Virus record (IMG/VR): IMGVR_UViG_3300009124_000071
Span: 1-29,796 of that record
DNA from: a virus
Strand: one strand, 5' to 3'
Length of the DNA: 29,796 nucleotides
Shown: piece by piece, positions 7,416 to 16,606 of the stretch
Position numbering within the stretch: the stretch's first letter is position 1
How the letters are laid out: every line of letters starts with the position of its first letter
Position numbers and translations under genes: made by a program
The notes under the pieces: generated by a model
The model's input: the letters and a program-made list of their open reading frames with translations, nothing else
Databases searched by the model: none
Told to the model about the DNA's origin: nothing

Positions 7416-8119
7416 CTCAGACACCACCTGTTGCCGAAACATTCAAAACCCAGCTGCCTGAGGTCGTTGATCTCTTCACGCTGGACATCTCGACGTTGCT
7501 GCCTGCTGGTTCGACGGACCAATCGATCTATCGCTTTTGCAACTGGACCCAAGTCAATGGCAATGATGTGGTCTATGACGGCAATACCTATACGGCTTTG
7601 CCATTGCAGGCAAACGGCTTTGAACTGAATACCAGCGGCAAGCTTGAGCGACCGACTTTAGTTTTTGCCAATGTCGGTCTAGCGATTACAGCACTGACCA
7701 ATACTTACACCGACTTGGTTGGTGCCAACGTCAGCCGAATCCGCACGCTGACGACCTACTTAGACGGCGCCCCTGGAGCAGATCCCAACGCTTACTGGGG
7801 ACCCGATGAATGGGTTGTTGAACAGAAGTCCAGCGAAACCAAGCTGGCGGTTACGTTCCAGTTGGCGGTGCCGTTTGACCTAGAGGGTCGCAGCTTGCCC
7901 GGTCGCCGCTTGCTGCGTGAGCAGTGCCAATGGATTTACCGCAGTGACATTGGCTGTCATTACAGCGGCACGGATTACTGGGACGCCAATGATGACGTAG
8001 TTGCCAGTGCGGCTGATGATGTGTGCGGCAAACGTCTAAGCAGTTGTCAGCTCCGCTTTGGTGCGGGGTCACGCCTGCCCTTTGGCGGTTTTCCTGGTCT
8101 CGTCGATTCTCAAGGCTGA
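7412..8119 (+). CDS. Minor tail protein, lambda L-like, with Fe-S cysteines
   Basis: A 235-aa homologue of the lambda L tail-tip protein. The N-terminal domain (1-150) has the family elements VDLFTLDIS, the Y-D-G-N-x-Y turn (55-60), GFELNTSGKLERPTL and GPDEWVVEQKS. The C-terminal domain has four cysteines, Cys172, Cys182, Cys205 and Cys212, spaced as in lambda gpL, where they bind a 4Fe-4S cluster. After the last one comes LPFGGFPG, the usual family ending. It would form part of the closed tail tip. The stop TGA and the K-like ATG share one base at 8119. Confidence 0.92.
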   Translation: MTQTPPVAETFKTQLPEVVDLFTLDISTLLPAGSTDQSIYRFCNWTQVNGNDVVYDGNTYTALPLQANGFELNTSGKLERPTLVFANVGLAITALTNTYTDLVGANVSRIRTLTTYLDGAPGADPNAYWGPDEWVVEQKSSETKLAVTFQLAVPFDLEGRSLPGRRLLREQCQWIYRSDIGCHYSGTDYWDANDDVVASAADDVCGKRLSSCQLRFGAGSRLPFGGFPGLVDSQG

Positions 8120-8841
8120 TGCTGTCCCAGTGGCAAAACCCGCTTACCGCTGAGCAGCGGCTGGCAATGCGGACTTATGCAGAACGTGCATATCCGAAGG
8201 AGACATGCGGGTTCATCTTGATCGATGGCACGGTGGTGGAGTGCCGCAATATCAGCGACGAGCCTGACACATTTGTAATGAGCGCCCAGGACACCGCTGA
8301 TTACATCGACGATGCCAAAGCTTGCTGGCATAGCCACGCAAATTACAGCGGCTTTAGTCCAGCCGACATCAAAGCGTGCAAAACACTGAACATGCCTTAT
8401 GCAGTATGGAATTGCGGCGGCAGTGAGGCGTTTTGGCTGGATCCGTCCCAGGATGCAGGGTTACTGGGACGCCCATGGAATTACGGCGTCTATGACTGCT
8501 ATTCCGCCGTGCGGGACTGGTACAAGCAGCAAATGGGCATTGAGATGGGCGATTATCCGCGCCAGTATGAAGGCGAGTGGTCAACCCGTGGCTTTACGCA
8601 TTTTGAGGACAATTTTGCCGCCGAAGGTTTTGCCAAGCTGCCTGCTGGTGCTGATCTGATGCGTGGCGATGTGATCCTGATGCGAATCCGCAACCAAGAC
8701 GCTTGCAACCACGTCGCGGTAGTGGAAGATCCTGCCAGCAATCAGTTGTACCAGCATCTAGTTGGCAGATTGTCTGGAACGACGGCGTACAGCGGTTATT
8801 TCCGCGAGAATAGTTACATGGTTGTGCGGAGAGCAGGCTGA
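8119..8841 (+). CDS. Tail-tip peptidase, lambda K-like (JAMM + NlpC/P60)
   Basis: A 240-aa two-domain protein. Residues 8-105 form a Mov34/JAB domain with Glu28 and the metal-binding HSH...SPAD motif (His71, His73, Ser80, Asp83). Residues about 118-235 form an NlpC/P60 cell-wall peptidase with catalytic Cys127 (VYDCYSAVRDWY), His198 (CNHVAVV) and a third polar residue at His213. These are minor tail components or assembly factors thought to cut peptidoglycan during entry or to process the tail tip. The frame is open back to 8023, but that would overlap the L gene by 97 nt; ATG 8119, sharing a base with the L stop, fits this cluster's pattern and begins exactly where homology begins. Confidence 0.92.
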   Translation: MLSQWQNPLTAEQRLAMRTYAERAYPKETCGFILIDGTVVECRNISDEPDTFVMSAQDTADYIDDAKACWHSHANYSGFSPADIKACKTLNMPYAVWNCGGSEAFWLDPSQDAGLLGRPWNYGVYDCYSAVRDWYKQQMGIEMGDYPRQYEGEWSTRGFTHFEDNFAAEGFAKLPAGADLMRGDVILMRIRNQDACNHVAVVEDPASNQLYQHLVGRLSGTTAYSGYFRENSYMVVRRAG

Positions 8842-9485
8842 TGGTGACGATCCGTTTGCTTGGCGAGGCTGGGCGTCGGTTTGGTCGCCAGTTCAAGCTT
8901 GCAGTAAAGACACCAGCCGAGGCTGTACGGGCATTGTGCGTACAGATCCCAGCGCTTCGTCAGTATCTAATTCAGTCAGAGCAAAACGGAATTAACTGGC
9001 GCGCAATCACGGAGCACCCTGATGGACTGGATGAAGAACAGTTGCACTGGCCGTTGAGCAAACGCTTTGTGCTTGCGCCCATCCCAGTTGGTCGTGGTGG
9101 TGTTGGCAAAATCATTGCTGGCGTTGCATTGGTTGCGTTCTCGATTTTTGTGCCGGCTATTGGCGCATCAGGTGCGCCTTGGTTGTTTGGCATGACTAAT
9201 TTCACCAGCATTGGCCTGCTTGGTGGGGCGCTGATTTTTGGTGGCGTCGCTGATTTGCTGACGCCTACGCCAAAAATGCCGAACGTTGCAGGCGGTCTTG
9301 GCGGTTTTTCCGGGACTGGAGCAACCAGCGGACGCAGTTCTGAAGAGCAAAAACGATCATTCACCTTCGACAAATCCAACGCCAATACCCAGCAGGGCGA
9401 AGTCGTTCCAGTGCTCTACGGTGAGCGCATCATTGGATCGTTGCCTACCTTGAGCTTCGGTCTGGAACTGCAGAATCACCTCTGA
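8841..9485 (+). CDS. Tail assembly protein, lambda I-like
   Basis: A 214-aa protein at the I position between K and J. The N-terminal about 80 residues form a small ubiquitin-like beta domain (VTIRLLGEAGRRFGRQFKLAVKTPAEAVRAL) followed by WPLSKRFVLAPIPVG. Two hydrophobic segments follow (about 88-108 and 114-136), typical of gpI homologues, with the LTPTPKMP motif after them. The C-terminal end has the QQGEVVPVLYGERIIG motif shared with this family. The protein helps assemble the tail tip and probably is not itself a major virion component. TGATG overlaps join it to both the K-like and J-like genes. Confidence 0.9.
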   Translation: MVTIRLLGEAGRRFGRQFKLAVKTPAEAVRALCVQIPALRQYLIQSEQNGINWRAITEHPDGLDEEQLHWPLSKRFVLAPIPVGRGGVGKIIAGVALVAFSIFVPAIGASGAPWLFGMTNFTSIGLLGGALIFGGVADLLTPTPKMPNVAGGLGGFSGTGATSGRSSEEQKRSFTFDKSNANTQQGEVVPVLYGERIIGSLPTLSFGLELQNHL

Positions 9486-12400
9486 TGGAAGACCCTAAAA
9501 AGTTGCCTGAAGTCAGCGGTGCTGGTGGCGGCGGTGGCGGCCAAACGGTTGTTCAACAGACCGTTCAACAGAACGTCACTGTCACACCAACCACGCGGCA
9601 ACCAACTGAGGCTGCCAACAATCTGTTTTCGGTTGCATTTGCCAAAACGGTCTATGCGCTGAGTGAAGGCGAAGTCGAAGGTTTTCCTAATAGCATCACC
9701 CGCGACACATATTTAGATTCAACGCCCATCGAGAACCCGGATGGGACGTTTAACTTTTCCAGTTACGAGTTAGACCACCGTACTGGTACGGACGAAACTC
9801 AAACGCCGATGACGGGCTTTAGCACCGTCGAAAACACCGTCGGCGTCAACACGGCAATCACGCAGGCTACTGGTGCAATCACGCGCAGCATTACGGACAC
9901 GGATATTGAGCGTTGCCGGGTCATTATTAACCACCCAGCACTTCAAGCAAGCAACCGCGATAACGGTGATATCACCGGGACCAGTGTCCGGTATCTGATC
10001 GAAGTTTCGTCTAATGGCGGACCTTATATAACCGCTAAGGATGCAACAGTTAGCGGCAAATCCAATAGTCCATTCCAACGGGCATACGAGTTTGACCTGC
10101 CTGGTACGGGACCGTGGTCAATCCGCGTCAGCCGACTTACAGCAGATAGTACCAGCGCCTATTTGCAAAACAGCATCAGCTGGCAAAGCTACGTCGAAAT
10201 TATCGACGAAAAATTTGCCTATCCAAATACTGCTGCACTGGCACTAAAAGTTGATGCGCGGCAGTTCAACAGCATCCCCAACGTTTCGGTCAAACTGCGC
10301 GGCAAGCGGGTTCAGATCCCTACCAACTACAACCCGGCAACCCGCGTCTACACCGGCATTTGGGACGGCACTTTTACAACCGCTTGGACCGATAACCCCG
10401 CTTGGATTTTTCGGGACATTGTTGTTAATGACCGCTTCGGCGTGGCGCGTTATGTGCCAAACATCTCAATCGACCCGTGGTATCTCTATACCGTTAGTCA
10501 ATATTGTGATAGTGAAGTCCCTGACGGCAATGGTGGAACGGAGCCGCGTTTTACCTGCAACGTCTACCTGCAAAATGCAGGCAGTGTCTACGAAGTTTTG
10601 AATGGTCTTGCCTCGTGCTTCCGGGGCTTGATTTATTACAGCCAAGGGCAACTGTTTCTCACGCAGGATCGTGAGCAGGTTCCGGTTCAGCAGTTCAGTG
10701 AAGCCAACGTTATCCAAGAGGTTGACGATTCTGGGCAAGTTACGTCGCCTTGTTTTACCTATAGCGGCACAGCACGCGGTGCTCGTAAGTCTGTTGTTCT
10801 GGCTAACTGGGACGATCCCAACCAGGCATATTCCAGCGTTACTGAGTATCAGCAGGACGACACGCTGCTGGAAACCTTCGGGTACAACCCAATTGACCTT
10901 CGCCTGCTTGGCGTCACCTCTCGCGGTCAGGCGCTGCGGGCAGCAAAACACACGCTGTTTTCCAACCGCTATCTAACTGAAAAAGTCAGCTTCCGCGTTG
11001 GTGCTGAAGGTCTTGCTGCTGGTGTTGGTGAGGTCATCCAGATTGCTGATCCGCTGAAACAGGGTCAACGCTTGGGCGGTCGTATCCGCTCGATTGACGC
11101 AGGCAGCAACCGGATTGTGTTGGACGCTGTGCTGAATCTCAGCGAATCCGACACCTACACCCTGACGCTGGTTGTTCCGGACGGCGAAACCGTCACCAAC
11201 CCCGACGGCAGCATCACCACCCGCCCGAAACTTCAAGTCCTAAACGTTGTTGATTATTCCAGCCTGTCTGGTGCAAGCCAACTCAACACGATCACAGCAC
11301 AGGACGGCGACGAGTTCATCACCCAAAGCGGTGACACTCTGATCGGTTACGTCGTTGAGGATGACTCGGCTTACACCGTCATTCAGTGCGACGGCATCAT
11401 CAACACCCAAGCTGGTGCGTTGTGGGTTCTGGAATGGCAAAGCCTGAACGCAGCACTGTTCAAGATCGTTGCCGTTAGCGAAGTTGAACCGCTGGTCTTC
11501 CAAGTCGAAGCGATCCAGTACAACGCAAGCAAGTTTGATTACGTCGATAACGACCTGCCGATTGCGGTTCCCAAAGATCGTTTCACGCTGACTGGTGCCA
11601 GTGTCCCAACAGGTGTCACGGCTGAGCTGGTCTTCCGCAATAACCAAACGCAGATTGATGCTTACTGGACAGCACCTCAGAAAAACGATGCCAACGATCT
11701 GCTGGTGCGTGGATATCGCTATCAGTGGCGACAAACCGGCGACACCGAATGGTCTGATGTTGGATCTGTCAGTAATAGCACTGCATCACAGCCATTAACA
11801 AATCATGTCTTTGGCAACAGCTATGAGTTTCGAGTTGCCACGGTCAACCGTCTTGGGCAGCAATCGGACTGGGTTGCGGTTGATGTTGCGGCATTTGAGG
11901 CAATCCCGGATCTGTCGGATTCCACGTTTAACGCATCAGTCCGTCACCAGAACCAGCCGGATGGTACTCAGCTGCTGATCATCGACGCTGGTGATTGTCC
12001 GATTCCAGAGCGGATCACGGGTTATCGCTGCTGGGCATTCCCGACAAGTGTTCCAACAGCAGTGCCGGGCGTCAAAGAACCGGAGTCTGACGGCTGGTAC
12101 TTCCTTAGCGATGTTCCGCTAACTGGTTATTACACCGTGGCATTCCACGCGCCTGGCGAATGGGAGCTTCGGGTTGCGTTTACCAGCGCGGTCTTTGGTG
12201 AAAATCCCAGCGACTATCTTTACGACACGGTGGAACGTGCGGAGATTGTCCCGCCGAAACCCAGCAATTTCACCGTCGTTCAAAACCAAAACAACGGACT
12301 AAAGCGTTTCAGCTGGCAGCTTCCGCTGAGCTTGTTTGGCAGCTGGGATCAGGGCGTTGTTAGCGACATCGTTTCGTACCAGATCCGGTACAAGCAGGGC

Positions 12401-13381
12401 GGTTTGATTGACGCTGACCCTGCCGCCACTTGGGAGCAAGGGATTGAGCTGTACTCCGGCGGTGTCTCGGCAACCCAGCAATGGTTTGAAACCAGCCTGT
12501 TTGACACCGACGAATGGACCGTAATGGTCAAGTCGGTGGATGCAACCCAATGGCGCAGCGATGAGCCAGCGGTGATTCTGATCAATGTTGGTGCGCCACC
12601 GATCAGCAACGCGGTTTATGACGAGTGCATCAACTCGACAAGCTGGCCGGGTTCTTACGTCAACTGCCAAGTCAGCGACACCTACTACCTGACTGCACAG
12701 GATGGAACGCTGCTGATTGCACAGGATGGCGATTACATCACGGGCGATACCGGCACCTATGCCGTCCAGCAGATTGATCTAACTGAGGACGCCTTCTATA
12801 CCTGGAACTTTGATAACAACTTCTACGAAAGCGCAATCTTGATTGCCACTACGGCGCAGGGAACTTACCAGCACAGCATCGGCGCTTTGAGTGGCGCGGA
12901 AACATCACTGTTCCAAGAGAACGATGATGAAATTTTCCAAGAAAACGATGATTCTATTTTTGCTGAGCAACGCACCTATGGCGCTGGCATATTGTCAGGT
13001 CAAGCGTCCGGTATTTTGCACCCTTATGCGCCATACGAAAAGCTGATCGAAGACGTTTACGCCGTCCAGACACTGTTCAAGTCAAAGGATGGCGTGAGCC
13101 CTGGTGCGATCACGGGAATCTGCTTCGAGCTGGACTACGCCGATGTGGTCGAATCACAGAATGACGTAGCAATCAGCAGCAGTGGATCCGGTACTGCCAT
13201 CCCGCTAAGTAAAACCTTCCGCGCTGTTAAGTCGGTTCAGGTGACGTTGCAGGATACGGGCACTGGTGCGATCAACGCCATTGTTCTCTCGAAATCGACC
13301 AGTAGCATTACAGTGAAATGCGTCAACAGCTCTGGCACTGCAGTCGCTGGTTTGATCGACATGACCGTCGTGGGTTACTGA
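9485..13381 (+). CDS. Tip attachment/hub protein, lambda J-like
   Basis: A 1298-aa central hub and host-recognition protein. After a Gly-rich start (residues 10-20), the N-terminal half matches the J family: AKTVYALSEGEVEGF, YLDSTPIENPDGTFNF, then the hub domains (FNSIPNVSVKLRGKRVQIPTN; DRFGVARYVPNISIDPWYLYTV). A fibronectin III-like domain lies around 720-810 and a second beta domain around 925-1030. The distal third (1050-1298) is the likely receptor-facing part. It contains short AQDG/TQSG repeats (about 601-615 and 1068-1088) and a tandem FQENDDEIFQENDD element (about 1142-1160). The final about 75 residues are Ser/Thr-rich. The protein closes the tail tip and triggers opening. Confidence 0.95.
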   Translation: MEDPKKLPEVSGAGGGGGGQTVVQQTVQQNVTVTPTTRQPTEAANNLFSVAFAKTVYALSEGEVEGFPNSITRDTYLDSTPIENPDGTFNFSSYELDHRTGTDETQTPMTGFSTVENTVGVNTAITQATGAITRSITDTDIERCRVIINHPALQASNRDNGDITGTSVRYLIEVSSNGGPYITAKDATVSGKSNSPFQRAYEFDLPGTGPWSIRVSRLTADSTSAYLQNSISWQSYVEIIDEKFAYPNTAALALKVDARQFNSIPNVSVKLRGKRVQIPTNYNPATRVYTGIWDGTFTTAWTDNPAWIFRDIVVNDRFGVARYVPNISIDPWYLYTVSQYCDSEVPDGNGGTEPRFTCNVYLQNAGSVYEVLNGLASCFRGLIYYSQGQLFLTQDREQVPVQQFSEANVIQEVDDSGQVTSPCFTYSGTARGARKSVVLANWDDPNQAYSSVTEYQQDDTLLETFGYNPIDLRLLGVTSRGQALRAAKHTLFSNRYLTEKVSFRVGAEGLAAGVGEVIQIADPLKQGQRLGGRIRSIDAGSNRIVLDAVLNLSESDTYTLTLVVPDGETVTNPDGSITTRPKLQVLNVVDYSSLSGASQLNTITAQDGDEFITQSGDTLIGYVVEDDSAYTVIQCDGIINTQAGALWVLEWQSLNAALFKIVAVSEVEPLVFQVEAIQYNASKFDYVDNDLPIAVPKDRFTLTGASVPTGVTAELVFRNNQTQIDAYWTAPQKNDANDLLVRGYRYQWRQTGDTEWSDVGSVSNSTASQPLTNHVFGNSYEFRVATVNRLGQQSDWVAVDVAAFEAIPDLSDSTFNASVRHQNQPDGTQLLIIDAGDCPIPERITGYRCWAFPTSVPTAVPGVKEPESDGWYFLSDVPLTGYYTVAFHAPGEWELRVAFTSAVFGENPSDYLYDTVERAEIVPPKPSNFTVVQNQNNGLKRFSWQLPLSLFGSWDQGVVSDIVSYQIRYKQGGLIDADPAATWEQGIELYSGGVSATQQWFETSLFDTDEWTVMVKSVDATQWRSDEPAVILINVGAPPISNAVYDECINSTSWPGSYVNCQVSDTYYLTAQDGTLLIAQDGDYITGDTGTYAVQQIDLTEDAFYTWNFDNNFYESAILIATTAQGTYQHSIGALSGAETSLFQENDDEIFQENDDSIFAEQRTYGAGILSGQASGILHPYAPYEKLIEDVYAVQTLFKSKDGVSPGAITGICFELDYADVVESQNDVAISSSGSGTAIPLSKTFRAVKSVQVTLQDTGTGAINAIVLSKSTSSITVKCVNSSGTAVAGLIDMTVVGY

Positions 13382-13382
13382 G

Positions 13383-14462
13383 ATGGCAGGACTTCGGATT
13401 TCACAACTGCCATCAGCTTCGGCTATTGCCAGTGCTGACCTGCTGCCATTTTCGAGTGTTGCTGGCAGCGAAACCCGGCGTATTCAAGCCAACGTCTTAG
13501 CGGTTGCCCTCGGTCTGCTTGGCACCAGTGTCGGCAGCAGCGCCCCGACCAGTCCGAGCAATGGTCAGCTCTGGGTCGATACCAGCAGCAACCCGCCTTT
13601 GGTGAAGGTGTGGAACGGTGCAACCTGGACAATTGTTTCGTTCCAGCCGACCAAATCAGTCATTACCAGTCCGGGCAGTACGGCACCATCTAGCCCGGCA
13701 TTGGGTCAGTTGTGGCAGGACACCAGCCAGACGCCCGATGAATTGAAGATGTGGGACGGCTCGAACTGGGTGCGTCCTGACCCTGACGGCATCACGCAAA
13801 CTGCCGGTGATGCACGGTATTTGCAGATTACGACTGCATCGTCAACGTATTTGCCGCTAGCTGGCGGCACGATGACGGGTGACTTGACGCTGACTGGAGC
13901 GCCAACCACCAACAACATGGCATCCACTAAAAAGTATGTGGATGATCAGATTGCGGCTATTCCGGCGGCTGATGTTGTGCCTGCTGGAACGGTGATCTGG
14001 ACAGCGCGAAACACTGCCCCGACAGGTTATGTGATCTGTGACGGCAGCTTGAAAAGTCGGACGACTTATGCGTCGTTGTTTGCCGCGATTGGGACGACGT
14101 TCGGAGCGGGTGATGGCAGCACCACTTTCGGCGTACCGGATTTAAGGGGCGAGTTTGTTCGCGGCTGGAATAGCGGCGCAAACGATCAAGGCGGGACTTC
14201 GACGGTTGATAGCGGTCGTGCGTTTGGTAGTGATCAGACCGAAATGATCGGACCGCACAACCACGGGATTAGCGACCCCGGTCACAACCACTCGTATGAA
14301 GGTGGTGACCGTCAGACTTTTGGTGGTGGACCTGTATCACAACCAGTATCCCAGGGAGGCAACACAACTGGTAGCCGTACCACGGGCATCTCGATCAACA
14401 ACAACAGCGGCACCGAAAACCGTCCGCGCAACGTGGCATTGCTGGCTTGTATCAAGACCTAA
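13383..14462 (+). CDS. Tail fiber with collar domain
   Basis: A 359-aa fiber. Residues 1-45 form a docking module (LRISQLPSASAIASADLLPF, then TRRIQANVLAVAL) that resembles the start of the next gene. Residues about 53-125 hold two copies of an APTSPSNGQLWVDTS-type repeat, each ending K-x-W-[ND]-G-[AS]-x-W. A short coiled or shaft region follows (GGTMTGDLTLTGAPTTNNMASTKKYVDDQI). The C-terminal about 160 residues are a Phage Tail Collar domain: PAGTVIWTARNTAPTGYVICDG, FGVPDLRGEFVRGW, His-rich PHNHGISDPGHNHSYEG, and a closing ENRPRNVALLACIKT. The His residues probably bind metal along the fiber. It is likely a side fiber or receptor-binding protein. Confidence 0.92.
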   Translation: MAGLRISQLPSASAIASADLLPFSSVAGSETRRIQANVLAVALGLLGTSVGSSAPTSPSNGQLWVDTSSNPPLVKVWNGATWTIVSFQPTKSVITSPGSTAPSSPALGQLWQDTSQTPDELKMWDGSNWVRPDPDGITQTAGDARYLQITTASSTYLPLAGGTMTGDLTLTGAPTTNNMASTKKYVDDQIAAIPAADVVPAGTVIWTARNTAPTGYVICDGSLKSRTTYASLFAAIGTTFGAGDGSTTFGVPDLRGEFVRGWNSGANDQGGTSTVDSGRAFGSDQTEMIGPHNHGISDPGHNHSYEGGDRQTFGGGPVSQPVSQGGNTTGSRTTGISINNNSGTENRPRNVALLACIKT

Positions 14463-14497
14463 GCCACGCCTAAGATTCCTGTACTGGAGCGTTACCA

Positions 14498-16315
14498 ATG
14501 GCCACGACGAAGATCACTGACCTGACGGCTTATACCGATCCGGTTAGCACTGATGTTGTCCCCATTGTTGACGTTGCGAGCGACGTGACGAAAAAGGTCA
14601 GCATTGCTGACTTGATGGAGAACGCTGGTTCCGGTACTGAAGCACTGCCGGGGATCAGCTTTGACGGCGACCCAAATACCGGCATTTATCGACCTGGCGC
14701 AGACCAAGTAGCCATCTCGACTGGTGGTACTGGCAGGTTGTTTGTTGATGCAAGTGGGAATGTTGGGGTTGGCGGTGCACCCAATGCACAGCTCAATCTA
14801 ATTGCGCCTATTCCTAGTTTCCGGCTGACTGATTCAGACACCAGTGGACATAGTCAGGTGCTGCAAAGTGATACGTCTTTATATGTTGACGCCGATAGGG
14901 GTGCTGCGGGAACTGGTGCGTTGATTTTGCGGACAAATGGCACCAACGAACGCCTCCGCATCGACTCCTCCGGGCGTATAGGCATAGGGACTAGTTTGCC
15001 TAGCGCAATTTTAGATATTGCCAACAGCACGTTCCAAGCAGTAAGAACTAATCTTTCCTCAATTACGGATACATTCCATCAATACAGAGGCACTCCTGAC
15101 GGTGCGGGCTATGAACATGCTCGCGTATTTTCGGGACGCGACACAAGCGTTCACACTTACGGCTCATTTCTTGCTTTTTATACCGAAGGTAAAGCAAGCG
15201 GTACAACGGACACATCGGTTGAGCGACTCAGGATTGACTCCTCAGGCCGTGTAGCGATTGGCTCTACGAGCCCTAGCACAACATTAAGTATTGGTGCCTC
15301 CGCATCAAGTAGCTACAACGGCGGCGTGTGCCTGAATCGGGGTCCATCGACTTACAACTTTTACGAAGCAAGTGATGGCACCAATAGCGTTATTTTTGGC
15401 TTGGATAATAACCTTGCTGTTGCAAAAATCGGATCGGTTAACAGTTATCCGATAGGGTTTTTCACTGGCAATGCAGAACGCGCCCGCATCGACGGCTCGG
15501 GTCGCCTCTTAGTTGGCACGTCTACGAGTGCCACAACAGCTCTAGTTCAAATACGCGGAAACTCAGCGGCACCAACCAATCCTGGAACACTTTATCTTTT
15601 CCCAAATTATGCTGCAGCATCGTTGGGCACAGGAGATGTACTGGGGCGCCTTCAAGCTGGAGCAAACGATGGATCAGTTGGCGCGACCATAGATTTCGTT
15701 GCAGATGCCCAATGGGGTAGTAGCGATTATCCAACGAGGTTAGTGTTCTCCACTACTGCGGATTCCGCGTCGAGCCCGACGGAGCGGATGAGGATTGCCA
15801 ATACTGGCGTAATTTCTACCTTCAATAGCGTTGGAGACTCCCTAAATCTCTTCAATGCAAACAGCGCTGGCACTAGTTACGCTTTTCTTTACGGCCTGCA
15901 TAGCGCAACCAATAATGTTAGCGGTGGCACTACAAGTATTCTTATTTACACAAATGGCAATGTAGTTAACACCAACAACTCCTACGGCGCTATCTCTGAC
16001 ATCAAGCTGAAGGAAAACATCGTTGACGCCAACTCCCAGTGGGACGACATCAAAGCCCTGCAGGTCCGTAAGTACAACTTCAAAGAAGGTCAGACCCACA
16101 CCCAAATCGGTCTAGTCGCCCAGGAAGCTGAACTGGTCTCCCCTGGTCTCGTCAGCGAATCACCCGACCGCGACCAAGACGGCAACGACCTTGGTACCAC
16201 CACCAAATCGGTAAACTACTCCGTGCTTTATATGAAGGCTGTCAAAGCACTTCAGGAAGCAATGGAGCGCATTGAAACCCTTGAAGCCAAAGTGGCAGCA
16301 CTGGAAGCCAACTAG
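14498..16315 (+). CDS. Tail fiber with S74 intramolecular chaperone
   Basis: A 605-aa fiber. The docking module (KITDLTAYTDPVSTDVVPIV, TKKVSIADLM) is followed by five beta repeats of the form [E/G]R[LA]RIDSSGR[IV]xIGTS, at about residues 78, 150, 241, 326 and 428, separated by variable receptor-type inserts. The C-terminus (about 495-605) is a peptidase S74 / endosialidase chaperone domain: AISDIKLKENI has the Ser500-Lys505 dyad, then IGLVAQEAE and a final heptad coiled coil (MERIETLEAKVAALEAN). The domain trimerises the fiber and then normally cuts itself off just before Ser500, giving a mature fiber of about 499 residues. A GGAG site lies 8 nt before the start. Confidence 0.93.
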   Translation: MATTKITDLTAYTDPVSTDVVPIVDVASDVTKKVSIADLMENAGSGTEALPGISFDGDPNTGIYRPGADQVAISTGGTGRLFVDASGNVGVGGAPNAQLNLIAPIPSFRLTDSDTSGHSQVLQSDTSLYVDADRGAAGTGALILRTNGTNERLRIDSSGRIGIGTSLPSAILDIANSTFQAVRTNLSSITDTFHQYRGTPDGAGYEHARVFSGRDTSVHTYGSFLAFYTEGKASGTTDTSVERLRIDSSGRVAIGSTSPSTTLSIGASASSSYNGGVCLNRGPSTYNFYEASDGTNSVIFGLDNNLAVAKIGSVNSYPIGFFTGNAERARIDGSGRLLVGTSTSATTALVQIRGNSAAPTNPGTLYLFPNYAAASLGTGDVLGRLQAGANDGSVGATIDFVADAQWGSSDYPTRLVFSTTADSASSPTERMRIANTGVISTFNSVGDSLNLFNANSAGTSYAFLYGLHSATNNVSGGTTSILIYTNGNVVNTNNSYGAISDIKLKENIVDANSQWDDIKALQVRKYNFKEGQTHTQIGLVAQEAELVSPGLVSESPDRDQDGNDLGTTTKSVNYSVLYMKAVKALQEAMERIETLEAKVAALEAN

Positions 16316-16361
16316 TCCCCTTCTCTACTCGTCCTACAGTTCTCTCCCCAACCACCACCCC

Positions 16362-16517
16362 ATGTCTGACACCTACATCATCAACGCCGCCGACAACGAC
16401 GAAGACGTGACCAAGCTCGTTGAGCACGTTGCCGAGAAAGTCGATGGCGTCACGATCAAAATGAAAGAAGGCGGCTCGATCAAGATGACTGGCGACGCTT
16501 CGATCAAGATTGGCTGA
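16362..16517 (+). CDS. Small protein, 51 aa, unknown
   Basis: No family is recognised. The start ATG 16362 was chosen because an upstream in-frame start would overlap the fiber gene. The peptide begins acidic (MSDTYIINAADNDEDV), continues with a helix (TKLVEHVAEKVDGVTIKM) and ends in a small repeated strand motif, KEGGSIKMTGDASIKIG. The 46-nt leader after the fiber stop is C-rich and lacks a Shine-Dalgarno. Position after the fibers could suggest a small virion or fiber accessory protein, but this is not shown. Confidence 0.55.
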   Translation: MSDTYIINAADNDEDVTKLVEHVAEKVDGVTIKMKEGGSIKMTGDASIKIG

Positions 16518-16606
16518 GCTGATTAGTCCACGCCACTACAAGGTGGGTGACCGACCTATTCAACTGGTCGCATCCCTACTAACCTTCAAACAATTCGGCT
16601 ACTACC

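Noticed and set aside
8023-8118. Longer start for the K-like peptidase
   Set aside because: It would overlap the L-like gene by 97 nt in a region with L-family residues (LPFGGFPG). ATG 8119 overlaps the L stop by one base, as in the other tail-tip genes.
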